11,269 nucleotides of DNA, taken from assembly GCA_964539515.1 (NCBI GenBank), contig CAZIJO010000203.1:1-11269 (forward strand), written 5' to 3'. Below, one piece after another: positions 1 to 5,973 of this stretch; within the stretch, counting starts at the first letter, position 1; the number at the start of each line of letters is the position of its first letter. The notes beneath the pieces are model-generated. The model had not been told where the DNA came from, ran no database searches, and was given only the letters and a program-made list of their open reading frames with translations. The position numbers and the translations under genes were made by a program. Source of the DNA: JADLHS01 sp964539515. GTDB lineage: Bacteria > Verrucomicrobiota > Verrucomicrobiia > Limisphaerales > JADLHS01.

Positions 1-431
1 GAGCCACCCGTTGTGGGACGCACGCCCCAAACAATGAATGAGCGAAGCACAGACATCATGAAAACCTACATACTCCGCCAGCCCAACCCTGTCCAGCCGC
101 AATCCCCAACCGCCGCCGCGACCTCACTTCCGCGGAGAACTCCAATCCGTGCCACATGCATCTCGCCGCCGCCATTTTGAAAGCCGCTGGCCAGGGGGAC
201 GGCATTGTCGTGACAGGGTGCTCCGGCGGGCCAAGCCGCGGTGCGGGGGTGCAATCGCCCCAGTTGCGCGAACGGCGGCGGCCCGCAGACCGTGGCGTCC
301 GACCAAGGACGTGGCGTGGCGTGGGGCGGACAATGAAAATGCGGAGCGAAAACTTCCGGTTCCGCTTGGCCGGCCCCCGATTCCACCAACACAAGTGCCA
401 ATAGCCGGGTGCGGACCGTTCGACCGGGCTT
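1..431. other. Gene-poor accessory stretch next to an attC-like site
   Basis: I see no convincing gene here. Several overlapping frames are open on both strands, as expected in GC-rich DNA, and their translations are rich in Arg, Pro and Ala without recognisable motifs. One small plus-strand ORF (58-180, 40 codons, beginning MKTYILRQ) shares the 13-base start context ACATCATGAAAAC with the PEP-CTERM gene at 1588, but its product shows no signal peptide. On the minus strand this stretch would be the next cassette after the attC-like site at 432-497. If so, it is non-coding, decayed, or encodes a protein I do not recognise. Confidence 0.4.
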
Positions 432-497
432 GTTCAACTAATGGCGTATTTACTGGCTCCGCTTCGCTCCGCAGCAATACACCCTTTAAGGTTAGCC
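432..497 (-). repeat. attC-like integron recombination site
   Basis: Read on the minus strand, this 66-bp element starts with GGCTAAC (491-497, one mismatch to RYYYAAC) and ends with GTTGAAC (432-438, full match to GTTRRRY). The interior folds: GGCGTATT (443-450) pairs with AATACACC (476-483) at 7 of 8 positions, with a further CTG/CAG pairing (453-455/472-474) around a GC-rich loop holding two GCTCCGC copies. The gene stop codon (499-501) lies one base before the first core, as in standard gene cassettes. Length fits the known attC range. Calling it attC rests on structure and position, since attC sites are not conserved in sequence. Confidence 0.6.
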
Positions 498-498
498 G

Positions 499-1002
499 TC
501 ATTTGTGTAACTCTCCAATCACAATCTCTCTCAAACGATGCTCCTCAATCCCATCACGCTGGTCAACTGCCAGTGGATGGTCTGTCGGCTCAAGCTCAAC
601 AACCGGTCTGACGCCAACGTCTCGCTGGAGAACCATCGTCTTGAGAAAAGCTGTGTCGGGGTAGCCGGGAATCTTCGTGCACAACCAGCCAAAGTGTGGG
701 CCAATGCTCGAACGCGCCGGGTCATCCCAATGCTCTGAAACCTCGTCGTAACTCTGCTCACTCAACGAACACCAAACACCCCAGGTAAAACTTCGGTCAG
801 TGCCTCGAATGGGAATCTCCAAGCAAGCGCGGATGTAAAAGCTCCGCCCGTCTGAGCTGTCTATCTCGCACTGCTCGCCACTCAGAACAGAACGGGAACG
901 CTCCTTCTCTGAGAGCAAATCCCACTGAATCGGCGCATCCGTTCCGAACGAGATGTCGTCAATGTCATGCTCTGCTCCACAGGTTGCACACGAGAAGCGC
1001 AT
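499..1002 (-). CDS. DUF2199 domain protein, carried as a gene cassette
   Basis: This 167-residue protein matches the DUF2199 family over its full length. Visible hallmarks are an N-terminal CxxCGxxH motif (C5, C8, H12) that could bind a metal, the central block IRACLEIPIRG (57-67) followed by FTWGVWCSLS (72-81), the GPHFGWLC block (101-108), and the late LEPTDHPLAVDQRDGI segment. The biochemical function of the family is unknown, and no signal peptide or membrane segment is visible, so it is probably cytoplasmic. The frame is open further upstream (to 1134), but that part overlaps the upstream attC-like element. The ATG at 1002 gives the normal family N-terminus and lies only 6 nt after GTTAGGC. 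There is no Shine-Dalgarno sequence in this short leader. The gene fills its cassette almost completely. Family assignment is secure; function is not known. Confidence 0.93.
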   Translation of the reverse strand: MRFSCATCGAEHDIDDISFGTDAPIQWDLLSEKERSRSVLSGEQCEIDSSDGRSFYIRACLEIPIRGTDRSFTWGVWCSLSEQSYDEVSEHWDDPARSSIGPHFGWLCTKIPGYPDTAFLKTMVLQRDVGVRPVVELEPTDHPLAVDQRDGIEEHRLREIVIGELHK

Positions 1003-1008
1003 ACTGAC

Positions 1009-1085
1009 GCCTAACAGGGAATCGGCCGCGAAAAAGCCGTGTAGCTCCGCCCGGTCACGGAGGGTATGGCTTGCGGCAGTTGTTT
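1009..1085 (-). repeat. attC-like site upstream of the DUF2199 gene
   Basis: On the minus strand the element ends with the core GTTAGGC (1009-1015), the point at which the DUF2199 cassette begins. The interior forms three nested perfect 5-bp stems: GCCGC/GCGGC (1025-1029 with 1073-1077), AAGCC/GGCTT (1034-1038 with 1068-1072) and CTCCG/CGGAG (1045-1049 with 1058-1062). This is the long, imperfect single-strand fold expected of attC. The outer core (1079-1085, AAACAAC on the minus strand) keeps only the conserved AAC, so the match is weaker on that side. Confidence 0.5.
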
Positions 1086-1559
1086 GGGGTGTTGAAGGTT
1101 TTGAAATATCTGGGCGTGGGAGTGCGTCTGGCAAAGGCTGCGTTCGTCATCGCCAACCCCAAGGCCAAGTTGCCCGACCGGTTTCGTTCTCGGCTGCGGC
1201 AGCGAAGGCTTCATGGGGCGACTCTAGGCCGCTGTTCTGAGCCCGTCAATTTGAACTTCAAGCCCTTAAACAGCGGTACCCCGGACACGCCAACAACGAG
1301 GCGAGCTGGCGTGGACGCATGGCCAGGTCGGTGGGGCGGGAAATTCCGGTTCGAAAACACGGTGCGGGCCGAGGCCGTGGCTGGAAGCGCCGAGCCATCC
1401 GGATTTCGGGATTGCGCGACGATCAACTCCCTGGTCGCGCTGCTGGGCAAACGCCGATTGCCTCACCCGTCCGTCGGCAGCGACGTGGGGTAGTTGCGAG
1501 CGGTGGTGGAGTGCTGGGGTGTGAACGATCCACCTTGAAATGCTCCGATCGGAGCGCAT
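1086..1559. other. Spacer without a convincing gene, between two GTTAGGC cores
   Basis: No product can be assigned. A plus-strand ORF (1071-1493) reads plausibly near its N-terminus (VLKYLGVGVRLAKAAFVIAN) but starts inside the attC-like fold and becomes low-complexity Arg/Gly-rich text. Minus-strand ORFs here match nothing I know. Inverted repeats are present: CCGCTGTT/AACAGCGG (1229-1236 with 1269-1276), CACGCCA/TGGCGTG near 1290-1315, and a perfect 14-bp palindrome GCTCCGATCGGAGC (1542-1555) four bases before GTTAGGC. The stretch may be a decayed or promoter-only cassette. Confidence 0.4.
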
Positions 1560-1566
1560 GTTAGGC
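1560..1566 (+). repeat. attC-type core site GTTAGGC before the PEP-CTERM gene
   Basis: GTTAGGCGT at 1560-1568 is identical to the nine bases that open the DUF2199 cassette on the other strand (1007-1015). It lies 21 bases before the PEP-CTERM start codon and directly behind the GCTCCGATCGGAGC palindrome, an arrangement resembling the right half of an attC site. A matching outer core upstream was not found, so the complete site is uncertain. Confidence 0.35.
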
Positions 1567-1587
1567 GTACGAGAAAGGCAAAACATC

Positions 1588-2133
1588 ATGAAAACAACAC
1601 TCCTCGTAATCACCGTGACAGCCATGTGTGCCGGTGCGTTCGCTCAAGGCAAAATCAGCATCATGAACGACTGGAACCACTTGGTTTATAGCTGCTGGGA
1701 CAAGTCTCTCGTCACCGGCCCAAATTGGGTGGTCGATCTTTACGGCTATGCTGGCACGAATGCCGGCAGCTTGGCATTGCTTACGTCGGTGCCAATGAAT
1801 CCTTCCCTTCCGGGAATATTCGGCCCGGTTAACTGGATCTCACCGCTCCCTGGTGGTTCGCCGTCAACCTTCCAAGTTAGAATCCGTGACCTAAATGTTG
1901 GCTGGGTGGTAGGGTCTTCTCAAATCTTCACCATGCAACCGGGCGCTTCGCTCGCCTATAACAGCCTCGTCAATCCGGGTGGCACGACGTTGTCCACCTG
2001 GGCTAATGGAACCGTGCCTGTTCAAGGCGGCTTTGGTGCGATTATGGTACCAGGGCTATGTCCTGAACCCTCCACTCTGGCTTTGTCCGGTCTTGGCTTG
2101 GCCTCACTGCTGTTGTTCCATCGCCGCAAATAG
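1588..2133 (+). CDS. PEP-CTERM sorting-domain secreted protein
   Basis: This 181-residue protein begins with a typical signal peptide (residues 1 to about 19, ending AGAFA before QGK). It ends with a classical PEP-CTERM tail in residues 159-181: PEPST, a hydrophobic stretch rich in Leu and Gly, and the basic end HRRK. In this family the tail is recognised and processed by an exosortase at the inner membrane, and the protein is exported to the cell surface or extracellular matrix. The mature part has no recognised domain; it is rich in Gly, Ser, Asn and Trp and looks like a small beta-rich secreted protein. The ATG at 1588 is chosen over an upstream in-frame ATG because the signal peptide starts there and AAGG (1575-1578) lies 9 bases upstream. 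No exosortase gene lies in the window. The gene follows an integron-type core site. Confidence 0.85.
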   Translation: MKTTLLVITVTAMCAGAFAQGKISIMNDWNHLVYSCWDKSLVTGPNWVVDLYGYAGTNAGSLALLTSVPMNPSLPGIFGPVNWISPLPGGSPSTFQVRIRDLNVGWVVGSSQIFTMQPGASLAYNSLVNPGGTTLSTWANGTVPVQGGFGAIMVPGLCPEPSTLALSGLGLASLLLFHRRK

Positions 2134-2367
2134 CTGCCACGGCGAGCGCAGCGTTGCGCGGTCCGGCTTCTTCAGTGCCGAAGAACAAGAAAGTATTTTT
2201 CCCCACCGCCGTTTCCCGAATCCTGCGTTTAACGAGGCGGTTAGACCACCCCACTTCTCCCGGGCTACCCAGCTAATTTAAATTCCCTGTCGAGGTGAAC
2301 CTTAGCCTGATGTCTCGCAGGTTTCAGACTTGGAATCCTTCCCGTCAATGTTGGAGAATGAATCTTT
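2134..2367. other. Spacer after the PEP-CTERM gene with an attC-type core pair
   Basis: There is no gene here. GTTTAAC (2227-2233) fully matches RYYYAAC and GTTAGAC (2240-2246) fully matches GTTRRRY, but they are only six bases apart, too close to be the two ends of one attC. The nine bases GCGTTTAAC (2225-2233) can pair at every position, counting G-T wobbles, with the GTTAGGCGT that opens the PEP-CTERM unit. That is what a cassette's own two core sites should do. No clean distal core follows; GTTGGAG at 2350-2356 is a possible but imperfect candidate. Confidence 0.3.
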
Positions 2368-2688
2368 ATGAATCATGCGAAAGAAAGGCGTGAAACCGAT
2401 TGTCGTCGCTGCGGGCGGCGTGAGAATGAAGATTACTGCGCCTTTTGCCTGCGAACGCGTCCCTCGTTCCTTGCGTTTACCACCGTCATACTGGTCATCT
2501 TTGTGATTCTTTGTCTTGCCGGAGTGGTAATTGCCGCGTGGAGAAATGGGGTCGGATGGGATCTCGGGCAGGGCAAGGCGGCCAATTCCAGAAATTTTTG
2601 GCCAGGTTCTGGCGACCGAACCGACGCAGCCGAAAGCCGTCTGGCCCGCCCACAGGCGCAGGAAGGCGATCGATCACTTCACGCCTAA
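2368..2688 (+). CDS. Small zinc-ribbon protein with one membrane segment
   Basis: This 106-residue hypothetical protein has two CxxC knuckles (C12/C15 and C24/C27), forming a short zinc ribbon of the kind found at the N-terminus of many small bacterial membrane proteins. A strongly hydrophobic helix at residues 34-57 follows. The topology would place the zinc ribbon on one face of the inner membrane and a polar, low-complexity tail (58-106) on the other. GGAG at 2353-2356 lies 11 bases before the ATG and may act as a ribosome-binding site. The tail resembles translated non-coding DNA (Arg, Gly, Ala-rich, no motif), so the ancestral stop may have been lost or a frameshift may be present. It converges with the coiled-coil gene, with six bases between the stops. 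Function is unknown. Confidence 0.6.
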   Translation: MNHAKERRETDCRRCGRRENEDYCAFCLRTRPSFLAFTTVILVIFVILCLAGVVIAAWRNGVGWDLGQGKAANSRNFWPGSGDRTDAAESRLARPQAQEGDRSLHA

Positions 2689-2694
2689 ACGACG

Positions 2695-3462
2695 TCAGTC
2701 CGCCAGTTTCGAGACTTCGGTCCGGAGCCGCTTGCACTCCGCCAGCGTGGCGTTGAAGACTGAAAGCTGCGCCGCCATGGTGACTTCTTCGCGGGTGGCC
2801 GCGTCCAGGTCGGCTTCCGACGGATTGGCCTGGGCGCGAAGGGCGGTGACGCGCTCCCGACTGCTGACCACGATGCGCCCAATGCCGGGCAGCCCCTGGT
2901 AACCAGTGGAAAATCCGGTGATTTTCTGGCGGACGGCTTCGCGGTGTTCAAATTTCAACCCGTCGAGCTCCGCCGCCAGCAAGTTCATCTGCAACGAGGC
3001 TTCCTTGTAGAGATTCAGCAGCACCGGCATCGCCAGGTCCCACGCGGCCAGGTTGCTTTCCAGGCCCGGGATCTCATCCAACAACCGGTCCATCTGGGCG
3101 GCCAGTTTTTTGAGGGTGGCCACGGTTTGCTGTTTGACCTGTTCGGCGCGCACGCCGGCCTCAGTTTCGGAACGCCCCTTCGGCTCCGCCGGAGCGACGA
3201 TCGGGTTTGCGACCGGCTTGGGGACGGCCGGCTCAACCGCCCGCTGCAATTCGGCGATGCGCCCCTGTTGCTGGGCGAGCTGTTTGTCAAGCGTGGCCAC
3301 CTGATCGCGCAGCCCGCGATTTTCCTGCCGCAATTCGTCATTCGCCTGTCGCAACTCGTGGTTCGCCTGCCGCATTTCGTTCCGCAATTCGCCGTCGCTG
3401 CAGGACTGGGTGAGCGCGGCGAGGGCCACCAGGCCCAGCCGCCAAAGGGTCTTTGTCGTCAT
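2695..3462 (-). CDS. Coiled-coil protein, putative lipoprotein
   Basis: This 255-residue protein has a signal-like N-terminus (residues 1-20) ending in TQSC. C21 may be lipidated, though the lipobox is poor (Thr at -3 and Gln at -2). Residues 25-77 form a clean heptad coiled coil, including nearly identical units such as NEMRQAN, HELRQAN and DELRQEN. A Pro-rich linker (78-95) and a mostly helical C-terminal domain (about 100-255) follow. I recognise no family; a periplasmic structural or scaffolding role is only an inference. The ATG at 3462 is preferred to an upstream TTG (3477) because the signal peptide begins there and GAGG lies three bases before it, though that spacing is short. It lies downstream of the DUF1080 gene on the same strand, but a 185-bp spacer with a hairpin and a large palindrome argues against tight cotranscription. 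Confidence 0.8.
   Translation of the reverse strand: MTTKTLWRLGLVALAALTQSCSDGELRNEMRQANHELRQANDELRQENRGLRDQVATLDKQLAQQQGRIAELQRAVEPAVPKPVANPIVAPAEPKGRSETEAGVRAEQVKQQTVATLKKLAAQMDRLLDEIPGLESNLAAWDLAMPVLLNLYKEASLQMNLLAAELDGLKFEHREAVRQKITGFSTGYQGLPGIGRIVVSSRERVTALRAQANPSEADLDAATREEVTMAAQLSVFNATLAECKRLRTEVSKLAD
3319..3381 (-). repeat. 21-bp tandem repeats encoding coiled-coil heptads
   Basis: Three consecutive near-identical 21-base units encode the seven-residue blocks from about residue 28 to 48 of the coiled-coil protein. The pattern (E/D)LRQ(A/E)N recurs with mostly the same codons. Similarity at the DNA level suggests recent duplication of a heptad unit rather than protein-level convergence alone. 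Confidence 0.6.
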
Positions 3463-3547
3463 AATCCTCAAAATCAAGCCGGGCGGAGCCTAAAACGGCC
3501 AGCGCGATTGGCAATGGAAATGAATAGAATCGAACTCCCCGGTGCGA

Positions 3548-3569
3548 TCGGGCCCGGGCCCGGGCCCGA
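3548..3569. repeat. 22-bp perfect palindrome built on three GGGCCC units
   Basis: Three tandem GGGCCC hexamers (3550-3567) are flanked by TC on the left and GA on the right, giving a 22-base sequence identical to its reverse complement. It lies in the 185-bp spacer upstream of the coiled-coil gene. It could fold as a very stable hairpin or be a binding site for a dimeric protein. Replication slippage could also have produced it. Confidence 0.7.
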
Positions 3570-3623
3570 CGCCGGCTTGGGTGCTGGAATGCTGGTCCGG
3601 AGCGGGTAGAGCACGCCGGGCCA

Positions 3624-3645
3624 GGGCGGCTGAGCAGCGCCGCCC
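3624..3645 (-). terminator. Possible hairpin terminator after the DUF1080 gene
   Basis: GGGCGGC (3624-3630) and GCCGCCC (3639-3645) form a perfect 7-bp GC stem with an 8-base loop, two bases beyond the stop codon of the DUF1080 gene. No T-run follows on the minus strand, so intrinsic termination is uncertain; the hairpin may act with Rho or as mRNA 3'-end protection. Confidence 0.4.
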
Positions 3646-3647
3646 GG

Positions 3648-4514
3648 TCATTTCGAGGCCGCGAGCGGATGCAGTTCAATGCGGCGGAAGTAAATCTCGG
3701 CGCCCTCGGACTGAAAGATCAACTGGCCGGCTTGGTGGCTCAGCTGCGTGGCCTGGTTCACGCGTTTCCCGTTCACGAAATAATCGAGCGTGTCGCCGGC
3801 GCAAACGGCTTCGATGTGCGTCCATTCCCCGCCGAGGCTTTCCACGTCCTGCCGGCCGCGATAACCGAGTTTGTCGGCCCAGTCGGGATCGCGACCCCAC
3901 CAGTTGACGCGGCCGGTTTCGTACACTTTCGCCGTCCCGTTCGCATCCCAACACGGCTCGCCATCGCGATCCTTCACGACGGTGGCGGTGGCAAAGTATT
4001 TTTGAAGGGTGCCGTCCGGTTCGTAGCCACCCAGCACGAGCAGGTCGCCCACGCCGCCCTCGATGATTTGAAATTCGTAGGAGCGCATCCAGGGACCGTT
4101 AAAAGCCTTGGACAGATAATTGCCATCGCGGCCCGAGCAATGCAGCAGCACGCCACTGTCCTTGGTGGCGTTGGTGCGGTTGCCCCAGGTGGCCAGGCCC
4201 CAGCGGAATTCGGCCACGAGCCGGTAGTTCGCAAACCGTTGCCGGGTGTAGAGCCCACCGAAATGCTGTCCGCTGATACGGATGGCCGGCGCGCCATCCA
4301 CCTGGTCCACGACCGAAAAGACCCGGTGCGGATCCTCGCGATGAAAATCCACGAGCCAGGTGTAGAAGGGCGAAAGATCGCGGCCGTTGAAGAGCCGGAT
4401 GACTTCGCGCGGGACAATCGCCTCGCTTTCGACCGGGCCCGCACCCGCTTCCGCCGCACGCACTGCGACGGAGGTTGCGAGCGTGAGGCAAAGGACGGCG
4501 GCTAAGTTGCGCAT
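3648..4514 (-). CDS. Secreted DUF1080 / 3-keto-disaccharide hydrolase-like protein
   Basis: This 288-residue protein has a signal peptide (residues 1 to about 20, ending VRAAEA) and one DUF1080 domain, a concanavalin-like beta-sandwich fold. Family marks are LFNGRDLSPFYTW (41-53), the FANYRLVAEFRWG strand (94-106), the DSGVLLHCSG block (119-128), YEFQIIEGGVGD (146-157) and the closing ...IYFRRIELHPL strand. Members hydrolyse 3-keto-glycosides or bind carbohydrate, and are abundant in Planctomycetes and Verrucomicrobia that degrade polysaccharides; the substrate here cannot be told. The frame is open to an ATG at 4586, but the signal peptide begins at 4514, so that start is preferred. A TTGACA box at 4616-4621 would place the transcript start close to 4586, giving a leader of about 70 bases, or a leaderless 312-residue form. 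It is transcribed divergently from the lolC operon. Confidence 0.9.
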   Translation of the reverse strand: MRNLAAVLCLTLATSVAVRAAEAGAGPVESEAIVPREVIRLFNGRDLSPFYTWLVDFHREDPHRVFSVVDQVDGAPAIRISGQHFGGLYTRQRFANYRLVAEFRWGLATWGNRTNATKDSGVLLHCSGRDGNYLSKAFNGPWMRSYEFQIIEGGVGDLLVLGGYEPDGTLQKYFATATVVKDRDGEPCWDANGTAKVYETGRVNWWGRDPDWADKLGYRGRQDVESLGGEWTHIEAVCAGDTLDYFVNGKRVNQATQLSHQAGQLIFQSEGAEIYFRRIELHPLAASK

Positions 4515-4591
4515 GATTGATGGGATCGGGATCCGGGATTGGAAGGCCGGGAGACTCAGGTGGGCGGGCCGCAGGTCGGTTTGCATGCGGG

Positions 4592-4621
4592 GAGACTGCG
4601 CGGGACGGTTTCCGGTGTCAA
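4592..4621 (-). promoter_or_regulatory. Putative promoter for the DUF1080 gene
   Basis: On the minus strand a perfect -35 box TTGACA (4616-4621) is followed after 17 bases by CAGTCT, a poor -10 box. The layout resembles that of the lolC promoter on the other strand. The poor -10 box keeps the confidence low. Confidence 0.35.
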
Positions 4622-4659
4622 TCGCCGGCCGCCTCGCGCCGCTCCGGATCCTGCGTTCG

Positions 4660-4688
4660 TTGACACTCGCATCCCCGGTGTCTAGCCT
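4660..4688 (+). promoter_or_regulatory. Putative promoter of the lolCD operon
   Basis: A perfect -35 box TTGACA (4660-4665), a 17-base spacer and a weak -10 box TAGCCT (4683-4688) lie directly before the lolC start codon at 4696. With the usual 6-8 bases from -10 to start, transcription would begin at or within a base or two of the ATG, so the mRNA would be leaderless or nearly so. No Shine-Dalgarno sequence is visible, which fits that reading. Confidence 0.5.
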
Positions 4689-4695
4689 CCCGCGG

Positions 4696-5973
4696 ATGTC
4701 GAAACTGCCATTTGAACTGATGCTGGCGCTGCGTTACTTGCGGCCCAAGCGGACGTTCGTTTCGATCATCACGGTGATTTCCATTCTGGGAGTCATGCTG
4801 GGCGTGGCGGTGCTCATCATTGTCATCAGCGTGATGAGCGGATTCGATCAGGAGTTGCAGGAAAAGGTTTTCGGTTTCAACGCGCACCTCAAAGTGGTGG
4901 CAGCCGGCAACCAGACGATGGGGAACTACACCCAGGCCGCCCGCACCATCGCCTCGAACCGCAACGTCACGGGCGTCGCGCCGTTCGTTGTCGGCCAGGT
5001 GATGCTGGAAACCCAGCCGGCGTCCGGTCAGGCCATGGTCCGCGCGCCGGTCGTCCGCGGGATCGACCCGGAAGCCGAACCCACGGTCAGCACCATCGGC
5101 ACGAATATCGTGGACGGAGCGTTTGACGTTTCCGGCCGCGGATTGTTGATCGGCACGACGCTCGCGCAAAACCTGGAATTGCGGGTGGGCGACCATGTGG
5201 CCGTGATTTCGCCCACGCAGTTTCACAAAATGCGCGAGCAGGCGGACAAGAAAAACGAGGTTGCCGTCCTCCCCGACGATTTCGTGATCCGCGGCATTTT
5301 CGACGCCGGCCATTACGAGTTCAATTCGCTGTTTGTCATCACCTCCCTGGTCAACGCCCAGCGGTTTTATGACCTGGAAGACAGCGACAACATCCACGGA
5401 CTGACCGTGCGCATCAAGGATCCGTTCCAGGCGGGCGATGTGGCAAGCGAACTCAAGCAGGCGCTCGGGCGGGAGTTTTGGGTGACAACCTGGATGGAAG
5501 ACAGCCCGATGATGATGGCGGTGATGGTGGAAAAGAGCATGATGCTCTACCTTCTGTTCTTCATTGTCATTGTGGCGGCCTTCGGCATCACCTGCACGTT
5601 GATCACGTTCGTCGTCATGAAGACGCGGGAGATCGGGTTGTTAAAGGCGTTGGGGGCCTCCAACGGCCAGGTCATGTGGGTATTCCTGCTGCAGAGCCAG
5701 ATTGTGAGCATTCTGGGCGTGCTGGCCGGTCTCGGTCTGGGTTTGCTGGCCATCGCCTACCGCAACGAGTTTCTGGCGCTGATGCGCCGCTGGACGGGCG
5801 TCCAGCTTTTCCCGGACGACATCTATGGCTTCAGCCAGCTGCCGGCGCTCATCCTGCCGGGCGACATTGCGATCATCTGCGGCGGTTCGCTCGTGATTTG
5901 TTTGCTGGCGGCGGCGTTTCCGGCCCGGCACGCCAGCCGGTTGAATCCCGTGGAGGCGTTGCGCCATGAGTGA
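4696..5973 (+). CDS. lolC: LolC/LolE-type lipoprotein-releasing permease
   Basis: This 425-residue inner-membrane permease should work with the LolD ATPase to extract mature lipoproteins from the inner membrane and hand them to a periplasmic carrier. The topology is typical of the family: a short cytoplasmic N-terminus with the ALRYLRPKRTF motif (11-21), TM1 (about 21-47), the SGFDQELQEKVFGFNAHL segment (48-65) leading into a large periplasmic domain (about 50-280), then TM2 (282-307), TM3 (327-355) and TM4 (386-409). The loop KTREIGLLKALGAS (309-322) is the FtsX-family coupling segment that contacts the ATPase. The open frame extends to 4387, but that part overlaps the divergent gene, and family N-termini begin at the ATG at 4696. 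The stop overlaps lolD by 8 bases. Only one permease is present here, so it may form a homodimer rather than a LolC-LolE pair. Confidence 0.93.
   Translation: MSKLPFELMLALRYLRPKRTFVSIITVISILGVMLGVAVLIIVISVMSGFDQELQEKVFGFNAHLKVVAAGNQTMGNYTQAARTIASNRNVTGVAPFVVGQVMLETQPASGQAMVRAPVVRGIDPEAEPTVSTIGTNIVDGAFDVSGRGLLIGTTLAQNLELRVGDHVAVISPTQFHKMREQADKKNEVAVLPDDFVIRGIFDAGHYEFNSLFVITSLVNAQRFYDLEDSDNIHGLTVRIKDPFQAGDVASELKQALGREFWVTTWMEDSPMMMAVMVEKSMMLYLLFFIVIVAAFGITCTLITFVVMKTREIGLLKALGASNGQVMWVFLLQSQIVSILGVLAGLGLGLLAIAYRNEFLALMRRWTGVQLFPDDIYGFSQLPALILPGDIAIICGGSLVICLLAAAFPARHASRLNPVEALRHE

Noticed and set aside
66..437. Minus-strand ORF of 123 codons at the left edge
   Set aside because: It needs a TTG start inside the GTTGAAC core, has no recognisable domain, and other frames are equally open in this GC-rich stretch.
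1071..1493. Plus-strand ORF of 140 codons between the two cassette cores
   Set aside because: The start lies inside the attC-like fold, most of the product is low-complexity and Arg/Gly-rich, and no family is recognised. It is kept only as a note in the spacer entry.
2227..2246. GTTTAAC and GTTAGAC, both perfect integron core matches, as one complete attC
   Set aside because: Only six bases separate them, far too short for the interior of an attC site. They may be one real core and one chance match.
4618..5397. Long minus-strand ORF opposite lolC
   Set aside because: It is a shadow of lolC: the composition is rich in His, Arg, Asp and Gln, as expected from antisense reading of a GC-rich membrane-protein gene.
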